Source: DSBN01 sp041686355 (GTDB lineage: Bacteria > Spirochaetota > Spirochaetia > DSM-16054 > Sediminispirochaetaceae). Taken from it: a stretch of DNA of 33,433 nucleotides. The position numbers and the translations under genes were made by a program. The notes beneath the pieces are model-generated. The model searched no databases. It saw nothing but the letters and a program-made list of their open reading frames with translations, and was not told the DNA's origin. Below are positions 27,527 through 33,433 of this stretch, piece by piece (position 1 is the stretch's first letter; each line of letters begins with the position of its first letter). Where the stretch lies: positions 1-33,433 of the forward strand of contig JAWLDZ010000019.1 of NCBI GenBank assembly GCA_041686355.1. Reading direction: 5' to 3'.

Positions 27527-28519
27527 TTATACCTGAGCCAGGGTTATAGCGGAGGTAGTGACGATATCTTCGACACTGCAGCCCCGTGAGAGGTCGCTGA
27601 CCGGCTTGGCAAAGCCCTGCAGGATGGGTCCATAGGCCTCAGCCCCGGCCAAACGCTGGACCAGCTTGTAACCAATGTTTCCAGACTGTAAATCGGGGAA
27701 TATCAGTGTATTGGCTTTCCCAGCTACCTTTGAATTAGGAGCTTTTTTAGCGCCAACTTTTTCTACTACCGCTGCATCCAGCTGCAGTTCGCCGTCTATC
27801 AGCAGATCGGGACGTTTTTCCTGAGCAATGGCCAGTGCTTTGGTGACCTTTTCCACCAGCGGATGTTGAGCCGACCCTTGGGTAGAGAAAGAGAGCATCG
27901 CAGTAATTGGATCTGATTCTAAAAAGATTTTACAGGAATCTGAAGAGGCTATGGCAATTTCTGCTAGCTGTTCTGGGGTTGGGTCCGGGATAGTGGCACA
28001 GTCGGCAAAAATAAAATTTCCGTCGACCCCCCATTTTGTGTCTTCAAGGGACATCACAAAGCAGGAAGAGGCGTATTTTGTCCCCGGCTTGGTTTTGATA
28101 ATAGTCATGGCAGCCCGTAAAACCGCAGCGGTAGCATTCTCCGCTCCAGCCACCATTGCATCGGCCATACCCTTACGAACCATCATCGCCGACCAATTCA
28201 GGGGCTCTACTATTTTTGAACGGGCATCTTCAGGGCTGATACCCTTGTGTTTACGCAATTCGTAAAACTCGTTGGCAAACTCATCCAACTGTTCGCTATC
28301 GTCGGGGGTGCTTATTTTTACCCCGGTCAGGTCAACCCCTAAGGTTTGAGCCGCCTTTGCAATTTCATTTTCTTTACCAACAAGAAATACTTCGGATGCC
28401 AGGCCATCATCGACAATGATGCGGGCTGCCTGCAGGGTACGCGGCTCGAGCGATTCGGGCAGTACCAGCTTCTTTTGCATTGATTTTGCTTTTGTTTTCA
28501 TTTTTTCTGAAAAGGTCAT
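27527..28519 (-). CDS. pta: Phosphate acetyltransferase (Pta)
   Basis: Interconverts acetyl-CoA and acetyl phosphate, which in fermenting spirochaetes supports ATP formation through acetate kinase. The 330 residues match the short form made of the PTA/PTB catalytic domain alone. Recognisable stretches are KKLVLPESLEPRTLQAA at the start, ADAMVAGAENATAAVLRAAM, AELAIASSDSC-like sequence (IAIASSDSCKIFL), LSFSTQGSA, DGELQLDAA and the C-terminal NTLIFPDLQSGNIGYKLVQRL with GPILQGFAKPVSDLSRG. TAGGAG precedes the ATG. No ackA is adjacent. It is divergent from the TyrA-like gene. Confidence 0.95.
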   Translation of the reverse strand: MTFSEKMKTKAKSMQKKLVLPESLEPRTLQAARIIVDDGLASEVFLVGKENEIAKAAQTLGVDLTGVKISTPDDSEQLDEFANEFYELRKHKGISPEDARSKIVEPLNWSAMMVRKGMADAMVAGAENATAAVLRAAMTIIKTKPGTKYASSCFVMSLEDTKWGVDGNFIFADCATIPDPTPEQLAEIAIASSDSCKIFLESDPITAMLSFSTQGSAQHPLVEKVTKALAIAQEKRPDLLIDGELQLDAAVVEKVGAKKAPNSKVAGKANTLIFPDLQSGNIGYKLVQRLAGAEAYGPILQGFAKPVSDLSRGCSVEDIVTTSAITLAQV

Positions 28520-28574
28520 ATTAACTCCTAAAACACAAAAATTTTAAATAATTGCACTTCCGTACAGCCATTAG

Positions 28575-28629
28575 AATAACAGAGAAGGCGCAAAACTTCC
28601 ATATTAATAATTCTGTTATTGTCCTTCTC
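28575..28629. repeat. Paired inverted motifs in the pta/TyrA-like divergent region
   Basis: AATAACAG (28575-28582) is the exact inverted copy of CTGTTATT (28613-28620), and GAGAAGG (28582-28588) of CCTTCTC (28623-28629). They are not nested, so this is not a simple hairpin. They could be binding sites read on both strands. Confidence 0.45.
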
Positions 28630-28647
28630 AGAAAAATCAATTAACAT
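28619..28647 (+). promoter_or_regulatory. Candidate promoter giving a leaderless TyrA-like mRNA
   Basis: TTGTCC (28619-28624), a 17-base spacer, TAACAT (28642-28647); each box matches consensus at four of six bases. The ATG at 28654 lies where transcription should begin, and no Shine-Dalgarno is present. Confidence 0.45.
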
Positions 28648-28653
28648 CGCTCC

Positions 28654-29385
28654 ATGATTGTTGGTGTATATGGACTTGGACGTTTTGGAACTTACTGGGC
28701 ATCTCTGCTGGCACAAGAATTCGAAGTAATTGGATACAGCCGATCAGAGAAATACAATCTGCCCCCTGAAATAAAACAGGTTGGCAAGGAAGAAATTGCA
28801 CAAGCGGATGCCCTGTTCATGTGTGTAAGCATCTCCGCCTTCGAGGGGGTTTTGCGGGATATTGCTCCACTGCTGAAGCCTGGAATGGCTGTTTTTGATA
28901 CCTGTTCGGTGAAGGTGCATCCGGCGCGGGTTATGCAGCGCGAGCTGCCGGCGAGTGTGAACTCAATCGCCACACACCCCATGTTCGGTCCGGATTCGGG
29001 GAAAAACGGTCCTCAGGGTTTACCAATGGTTATGTCGCCGGTTTCAGCGAGGTCTGTTCTTTTTGAGCAGTGGAAAAAGAGATTTCAGGGATATGGAATG
29101 CAGGTTATTGAAATGAGTCCGGATGAACACGATCATCAGGCAGCTTATACCCAGGGAGTTACCCACTTTATCGGGAGGGTACTGCAGGGCTTGAACTTGC
29201 CGGAGAGCGAAATTGCAACTATGGGGTACCGAAAACTGTTGGAGATTGTTGAACAGACCTGTAACGATCCGCTGCAGCTGTTTTACGACCTGCAGCGATA
29301 CAATCCCTACACCGGAGAAATGAGGAGCGCTGTGTTTCAGGCCTTTCAACATACCTTGAACATGTTAGAGCCTGAAGATGAATAA
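28654..29385 (+). CDS. Prephenate/arogenate dehydrogenase-like protein (TyrA family)
   Basis: NAD(P)-dependent dehydrogenase of tyrosine biosynthesis by family. The 243 residues carry a nucleotide fold with GLGRFG (7-12), DTCSVK (82-87), the family's THPMFGPDSG with His108, and EHDHQAAYTQGVTHFIGR (His159, His161, His171). It is shorter than typical TyrA (about 280-370): the C-terminal dimerisation region is reduced and there is no chorismate mutase or ACT domain. Substrate (prephenate or arogenate) cannot be told from sequence. It appears to be transcribed alone, with no ribosome site upstream, and is followed by a separate promoter for the bactofilin gene. Confidence 0.85.
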   Translation: MIVGVYGLGRFGTYWASLLAQEFEVIGYSRSEKYNLPPEIKQVGKEEIAQADALFMCVSISAFEGVLRDIAPLLKPGMAVFDTCSVKVHPARVMQRELPASVNSIATHPMFGPDSGKNGPQGLPMVMSPVSARSVLFEQWKKRFQGYGMQVIEMSPDEHDHQAAYTQGVTHFIGRVLQGLNLPESEIATMGYRKLLEIVEQTCNDPLQLFYDLQRYNPYTGEMRSAVFQAFQHTLNMLEPEDE

Positions 29386-29408
29386 GCTTGTTGAATAGGT
29401 TCTCAGAC

Positions 29409-29437
29409 TTGACATCGGCAATATCGCTGAGTAGGAT
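29409..29437 (+). promoter_or_regulatory. Candidate sigma-70 promoter for the bactofilin operon
   Basis: Consensus TTGACA (29409-29414), a 17-base spacer, TAGGAT (29432-29437). The predicted start is near 29444, leaving a leader of about 17 bases that holds the GGGGGTTGAG ribosome site before ATG 29461. Confidence 0.65.
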
Positions 29438-29460
29438 TGCCATAGAACACGGGGGTTGAG

Positions 29461-29856
29461 ATGTCTGAAGTACAAATACGTGAAGTAGATGAGAGCGATA
29501 TAGTTACCATATTAACCGAGGACATTACGTTCGACGGAAAACTGAGCTTTGAAGACAGTTTAATGATAAAGGGACGCTTTCAAGGAGATATACGGGCTCT
29601 TGGCAATTTGTATGTCGACCGCGAAGCGGTAGTCAAAGCCCGGGTCGAGGCTAATATTGTTTCGCTGAAGGGCACCATTAAGGGTGATGTCTATGCTCAT
29701 ACCCGGGTTGAGCTATTTGCCACTGCAATGGTAGATGGCGATATTACCGCGCCCGACGTGATTATGGAAAGCGGGTGCAAGTTCAACGGTATCTGCAAGA
29801 TGGAAGCCCCGCACACTGAATTGAGCCAGGGAGAAAAGCCGAATGCGAACGCGTAA
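29461..29856 (+). CDS. Bactofilin
   Basis: 131 residues matching the bactofilin (DUF583/CcmA) fold: a short disordered N-terminus, then a right-handed beta-helix core with repeated hydrophobic and Gly positions (LSFEDSLMIKGRFQGDIRALGNLYV, VSLKGTIKGDVYAHTRVEL, DGDITAPDVIMESGCKFNG), and a polar tail. Bactofilins polymerise without nucleotide and act as cytoskeletal scaffolds; in other bacteria, including the spirochaete Leptospira, they affect cell shape. The role here is inferred. GGGGGTTGAG precedes the ATG. It overlaps the next gene by 14 bases. Confidence 0.92.
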   Translation: MSEVQIREVDESDIVTILTEDITFDGKLSFEDSLMIKGRFQGDIRALGNLYVDREAVVKARVEANIVSLKGTIKGDVYAHTRVELFATAMVDGDITAPDVIMESGCKFNGICKMEAPHTELSQGEKPNANA

Positions 29857-30469
29857 TCTAGTATTGATAATAATGCTCTTCCCAAGTCTTGTGCTCTTTG
29901 CACAGGAGAGGCCTGACGCCCTGAGGCTTTATAACAACGGACAATATTCACAGGCGGTGGACGTGTGTCTGCAAGAACTGGAAGAAACACCACAGAACAT
30001 GGACTCCTACGCCGTACTGTGCTGGAGTCTTGTACGCTTAGGCCGCTACGATGAAGCTTTTGATTATGCCCAGCAGGGCATGGAGATATCACGGTACGAT
30101 CCGCGGCTGGTCGAGATAGTTGGTGAAATCCACTACTATCAGGGGCGGAACTTGCAGGCCCTTGAGTGGTTTGAGGAATACGCTGTTTTGTCTCCCACCG
30201 GCCCGAGAATTGATACCGCCTATTATATGATGGGGGAAATATTCATCCGGCTGGGTGAATACCACCACGCAGATATTGCCATTACCACGGCTCTTTACCA
30301 TACCTCTTCAGTTGCCCAATGGTGGGCCCGGCTTGGTTATGCCCGTGAACAAGCCGAAGATTACCCCTACGCCCTGGAGGCGTACAACGAGGCCCTGCGG
30401 CTGAGGCCCGGACTGAACGATGCAGAGCGGGGAAAAAGCAGAGTACAGGAGAAAATGAAAACAGGATGA
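29843..30469 (+). CDS. Exported TPR protein
   Basis: 208 residues with a signal peptide (1-20, ending LFA) and about four TPR units covering the rest: ALRLYNNGQYSQAVDVCLQE, AVLCWSLVRLGRYDEAFDYA, VGEIHYYQGRNLQALEWFEEY, and ARLGYAREQAEDYPYALEAYNEALRLRPG. It probably acts as a periplasmic adaptor. The first codons overlap the bactofilin gene by 14 bases, with GGGAG about 10 bases upstream, and its stop overlaps the mtaB start by ATGA, so all three are likely translated from one message. Confidence 0.85.
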   Translation: MRTRNLVLIIMLFPSLVLFAQERPDALRLYNNGQYSQAVDVCLQELEETPQNMDSYAVLCWSLVRLGRYDEAFDYAQQGMEISRYDPRLVEIVGEIHYYQGRNLQALEWFEEYAVLSPTGPRIDTAYYMMGEIFIRLGEYHHADIAITTALYHTSSVAQWWARLGYAREQAEDYPYALEAYNEALRLRPGLNDAERGKSRVQEKMKTG

Positions 30470-31833
30470 AGGTAGCTTTTTACACTCTGGGTTGTAAGCT
30501 GAACCAGAGCGAAAGTGAAGCCCTGGCATCTACCTTTAAGAGCCGGGGTTTTTTTATCGCCTCTCCCCAGGAGGGGGCTGACATATTTATAGTAAACACC
30601 TGTACAGTCACCAGTAAGGCCGAACAAAAGGCCCGGCGGATCATCCGTCGGCTGGCCAGGGATAACCCAGCCTCGGTGATAGTTGTAACCGGCTGCTACG
30701 CTCAGCTCGACCACGAGGCGCTGGAGGCACTGATGCCGAATGTGGTGGTGCTGGGACATGAGCGCAAGTACCAGCTACTCGATTTGGCCGAGTGTTTAGA
30801 AGCTTCCGGCGGCTGTTCAACTGAAGCCTCCGCCGATGCGGTGAGGGAGGCGGTGGATGCCTGCATCTCCGGCTTCGCCAGTGAAGGGGTAGAGCGGGGC
30901 GGGATTTTTCGCTTTGCCGCCGATACCTACAGCTTTCACTCCCGGGCTTTCCTTAAAGTGCAGGACGGCTGTGACCACCAATGTGCATACTGCCGTGTCC
31001 GCCTTGCCAGAGGCGCTTCAGTTAGTCTGGCCGCTGCCGAGGTTGCCGAGCGGGCGGCACAGTTGTACCACCACGGCTACAACGAGCTGGTATTAACCGG
31101 GGTAAACCTAACCGCCTACCGCGACCCGGATAACCGGCGATACAGGCTGCCCCAGCTGTTAACTGAGCTTACCGGTCGAGAAGAGGAGTACCGCATCCGC
31201 CTCTCAAGCCTCGAGCCGGAGATGATCCGTCGCGAACTGGTGGAGGCGGTGGCCCACCCCCGGGTCTGTCCCCACTTTCATATTCCGGTACAGAGCGGCT
31301 CCGACCGCATCCTGAAAGCCGTATACCGTCCCTATACCGCGGCTCGCATCCGTGAAGCGGTGGCAGAGCTGCGTGGAGTCAAGGACGACCCCTTTCTGGC
31401 GGCCGACGTGATCGTAGGGCTGCCCGGCGAAACCGATGAAGATTTCCAAGCCACCTACGACCTCATCAAGGAGTGCGGTTTTGCTGCACTGCATATCTTT
31501 ACCTTTTCTCCACGCCCGGGTACCGAACTCTTCCATGCCCCCAACCCCGTCCCGGAGCGTATAGCCGGGGAGCGGGCTAATGCCCTCCGCGAGCTGGCCG
31601 CAGAACTGGAGTCCGTCTACGCAGAACGCTGGATTGGCCGCAAAGTCCAAGTTTTGCTGGAAGAGATTCACATGATAGGTGACGAGGAGTATTGGAGCGG
31701 ACTTTCCGAGAACTACCTCAGAGTCGACATTCCCCTAGACCTCTTTCAGGGCGCAGAAACAGGTATGCACGGCAAAATTGTATCCGTGCGGATAGAATCG
31801 GCGGATGAACACATCCTCGGTCGCTTGGAATAG
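30466..31833 (+). CDS. mtaB: tRNA t6A37 methylthiotransferase MtaB
   Basis: Radical-SAM enzyme that adds a methylthio group to t6A at position 37 of ANN-decoding tRNAs. The 455 residues show the UPF0004 domain with Cys10 (LGCKLNQSESEA, the KLNQ signature that separates MtaB from MiaB and RimO), Cys46 (NTCTVT) and Cys77 (TGCYAQ). The radical-SAM motif CDHQCAYC follows (Cys169, Cys173, Cys176), with HIPVQSGSDRILKAVYRPY and DVIVGLPGETDEDF downstream, and a C-terminal TRAM-like domain. It overlaps the TPR gene by four bases. Its codons are clearly more GC-rich than those of the ATPase gene that follows. Confidence 0.95.
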   Translation: MKVAFYTLGCKLNQSESEALASTFKSRGFFIASPQEGADIFIVNTCTVTSKAEQKARRIIRRLARDNPASVIVVTGCYAQLDHEALEALMPNVVVLGHERKYQLLDLAECLEASGGCSTEASADAVREAVDACISGFASEGVERGGIFRFAADTYSFHSRAFLKVQDGCDHQCAYCRVRLARGASVSLAAAEVAERAAQLYHHGYNELVLTGVNLTAYRDPDNRRYRLPQLLTELTGREEEYRIRLSSLEPEMIRRELVEAVAHPRVCPHFHIPVQSGSDRILKAVYRPYTAARIREAVAELRGVKDDPFLAADVIVGLPGETDEDFQATYDLIKECGFAALHIFTFSPRPGTELFHAPNPVPERIAGERANALRELAAELESVYAERWIGRKVQVLLEEIHMIGDEEYWSGLSENYLRVDIPLDLFQGAETGMHGKIVSVRIESADEHILGRLE

Positions 31834-31900
31834 TATCATTCCGTTCAACAGTTAAACAAAATGTATATCATTCTGGCAAATGATTTGACAGAATGATACT
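31832..31900. promoter_or_regulatory. Three operator-like half-sites around the AAA ATPase promoter
   Basis: AGTATCATTCCG (31832-31843, overlapping the mtaB stop), TATCATTCTG (31866-31875), and the inverted copy CAGAATGATACT (31889-31900). The last two form a perfect 10-base inverted repeat with a 13-base centre; the first and third also form a perfect 10-base inverted repeat. The third copy overlaps the end of the -35 box and the spacer of the promoter, a classic repressor position. Confidence 0.7.
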
Positions 31901-31913
31901 ATAGCTTTATTAT
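31885..31913 (+). promoter_or_regulatory. Near-consensus promoter of the AAA ATPase gene
   Basis: Perfect TTGACA (31885-31890), a 17-base spacer, TATTAT (31908-31913; five of six). Six bases separate the -10 box from the ATG at 31920, so transcription should begin at or beside the start codon. There is no Shine-Dalgarno sequence. Confidence 0.8.
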
Positions 31914-31919
31914 CACAGT

Positions 31920-33140
31920 ATGAATCCTAATGAGATGTTGAGTCTGGATCGACAAGCGGTTGAAAGAGTAAATAAATTTCCTCATAGGCGATTCATTGTA
32001 AGAACAGCGGATGAATTACCGGGCAGACCCTTTGTAGCTGTTATAGGACCCAGAGGTGTGGGGAAAACAGTGTTTCTGCGGCAACTGCGGAAAAAGTATG
32101 AAAAGGGTATGTATATTTCCGCAGATACCTTACCGTTAGACAGCTCGTTAAAAGATACGATTCGCTTTTTTGCTGAACAGTATGGAATCGAGCAGTTTTT
32201 TGTTGATGAGATCCATTTTATCCCAAATTACGCTGCAGAACTGAAGGAGTTGTACGACTTTACCCCCTACCGGATATGGTTTTCAAGTTCAGTTGCACTT
32301 TCTCTGCACAGCTCTTCATGGGATTTATCCCGCCGGGTGCGTATAATAAAAATGCTTCCATTCACCTTCAGGGAGTATCTGTTCTTTCGATATGCGATTG
32401 ATGTACCCAAACTCAATATCGAGGATGCTCTGTTTCGGCCTGTGGATCCAGTCTATTTACGGCAGGAGGCCTACTTCCACGAGTACCTAAATGGAGGCTT
32501 ATATCCATTTCTGCTAGAGCCGGGGGCCGCGCTGGAGCAATTCAAAAATATAATTGCAAAAATTGTGAACGACGATATTCCCAATGCTGATAAAAAAACA
32601 AGTACAGAAGACATATTAGTGATAAAAAAAATGCTTCAATTCCTTGGTAAGGCTCCGGTAGACGGGATTAATTATAGCTCTGTTTCAAAGAATCTCGGAA
32701 TAACAAAATACAAGGCGGAAAAATTCCTGGGAGTCCTGGAGAATAGTTTCTTAATCAAGCGTGTTTTTCCAAAGGGAACCAATGTGCTCAAAGAACCCAA
32801 GGTTCTGATGGAACTGCCCTACCGCCTGCTATATCGGCCCTATACGGAGTGTATAGGAGAGCTGCGTGAAGATTTCTTTGCAGAGGCGATGGAGCAGCAT
32901 GGTATCGATTTTACCTATGCAAAAACTACCCGCGGTAAAAAGACACCCGATTATGTTATCAATTTTGAGAGAAAGACCGTCGTGGTAGAAATAGGGGGGA
33001 AGGGAAAGGGCCGCAGCCAGTTCAAGGACTTCGAATATGATAATAAAATTGTGCTGTATCAGAATGTCGGTGAAAGCGATACACACCGTCGTCCAAAGCC
33101 AGGCTTGAGCGTACCGCTGCACTGCATTGGATATGCATAA
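31920..33140 (+). CDS. AAA ATPase of the AAA_14/DUF4143 type
   Basis: 406 residues. Walker A is GPRGVGKT (43-50), Walker B FFVDEIH (Asp96, Glu97), and a sensor-like FSSS lies at 121-124, followed by the family's LPFTFREYL. A winged-helix-like part (about 230-280) comes next, and the C-terminus has PDYVINFERKTVVVEIGGKGKG (Asp344, Glu357, Lys361), which resembles a degenerate PD-(D/E)xK nuclease core. Proteins of this build are common, scattered accessory genes with poorly known function; DNA-related or toxin-like roles are conjecture. It stands alone, is more AT-rich than mtaB, and has its own strong promoter within repeated half-sites, which suggests recent acquisition and tight control. Confidence 0.85.
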   Translation: MNPNEMLSLDRQAVERVNKFPHRRFIVRTADELPGRPFVAVIGPRGVGKTVFLRQLRKKYEKGMYISADTLPLDSSLKDTIRFFAEQYGIEQFFVDEIHFIPNYAAELKELYDFTPYRIWFSSSVALSLHSSSWDLSRRVRIIKMLPFTFREYLFFRYAIDVPKLNIEDALFRPVDPVYLRQEAYFHEYLNGGLYPFLLEPGAALEQFKNIIAKIVNDDIPNADKKTSTEDILVIKKMLQFLGKAPVDGINYSSVSKNLGITKYKAEKFLGVLENSFLIKRVFPKGTNVLKEPKVLMELPYRLLYRPYTECIGELREDFFAEAMEQHGIDFTYAKTTRGKKTPDYVINFERKTVVVEIGGKGKGRSQFKDFEYDNKIVLYQNVGESDTHRRPKPGLSVPLHCIGYA

Positions 33141-33194
33141 TATAGGTTTTTCGAAAGAAATGTGTTAGAATTGTCGTCATACAGCACTTTTAAG

Positions 33195-33223
33195 TTGTTT
33201 TTACGGCATTAGAGTGTTATATT
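33195..33223 (+). promoter_or_regulatory. Candidate promoter for the terminal lipoprotein gene
   Basis: TTGTTT (33195-33200), a 17-base spacer, TATATT (33218-33223). It would give a leader of roughly 70 bases before the lipoprotein ATG. The rest of the 160-base gap shows no clear terminator for the upstream ATPase gene. Confidence 0.45.
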
Positions 33224-33302
33224 ATATATAAAATGTCAAAAAAAGCCAAACAGTTAATAATTGCGTAGATGCTCTGCGCACAATAGAATAGAGGAGGAAA
33301 TG

Positions 33303-33433
33303 ATGCGACGAATTGCAATAACAACCGTATCAATACTGCTGCTCCTGACGCTTGCCGGTTGTTCCGGCAACCTCTTCATGGAGTGGGACAAACCGAATGT
33401 GCCTTCGGTAGAAGAAATTAACAATAAAGATGT
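33303..33433 (+). CDS. Lipoprotein, N-terminal part only (cut by window end)
   Basis: 43 codons plus one base are visible. The protein begins MRRIAITTVSILLLLTL and has lipobox TLAGC with Cys20, then SGNLFMEWDKP and an acidic stretch. GAGGAGG (33291-33297) lies five bases before the ATG at 33303; the ATG at 33300 is only two bases from that site and is less likely. The open frame runs off the window edge, so function cannot be judged. Confidence 0.8.
   Translation, partial: MRRIAITTVSILLLLTLAGCSGNLFMEWDKPNVPSVEEINNKD

Noticed and set aside
33233..33268. Eleven-codon frame (MSKKAKQLIIA) in the leader of the last lipoprotein gene
   Set aside because: It has no ribosome site and is too short to judge; chance occurrence in AT-rich DNA is likely.

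Overview
The window looks like chromosomal DNA from a free-living spirochaete of the Spirochaetaceae/Treponema type. This is inferred from content: a UPF0164 family FadL-like protein (a family known from Treponema), a very large exported sensor with a SpoIIE phosphatase domain, many secreted TPR and HEAT proteins, spirochaete-style lipoproteins, a bactofilin and a PilZ protein. It is densely coded, with 24 protein genes, the last cut by the window end. No tRNA, rRNA, CRISPR array or insertion sequence was seen, and no gap exceeds about 170 bases.

Layout. 1-1772: ilvD (branched-chain amino acids) and its strong terminator. 1792-5734: a C-family DNA polymerase of the DnaE2-like short type and a two-helix membrane protein of unknown function. 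5747-6988 (minus): UPF0164 outer-membrane protein. 7101-15211: an apparent operon of an exported coiled-coil/TPR protein, a 1572-residue membrane-spanning SpoIIE phosphatase with a large exported propeller-like head, and a small double zinc-ribbon membrane protein. 15214-20479 (minus): long-chain acyl-CoA synthetase, DsbD, a TlpA-like thioredoxin and a CPBP membrane protease. 20537-27431: PilZ protein, exported HEAT protein, ComEC, RsmA/KsgA, a repeat lipoprotein and a second HEAT paralogue, ending in a bidirectional terminator shared with pta (minus, 27527-28519). 28654-29385: TyrA-like dehydrogenase. 29461-31833: bactofilin, TPR protein and mtaB in overlapping order. 31920-33140: an AAA ATPase of the AAA_14/DUF4143 type behind a consensus promoter buried in repeated operator-like half-sites. 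33303-end: start of a lipoprotein gene.

How the genes may work together. DsbD and the TlpA-like protein form a recognisable periplasmic thiol-reducing pair. The UPF0164 (FadL-like) protein and the acyl-CoA synthetase could handle uptake and activation of exogenous fatty acids, although they are not one operon. The most likely under-described system is the 7101-15211 operon: a periplasm-facing sensor driving a cytoplasmic PP2C-type phosphatase, with an exported TPR partner and a membrane-anchored zinc ribbon. No STAS or anti-sigma partner lies in the window.

Regulation. Several -35/-10 pairs with exact 17-base spacing can be read by eye. In two cases (28654 and 31920) the predicted transcript would begin at or next to the ATG, with no ribosome-binding site, which suggests leaderless mRNAs.
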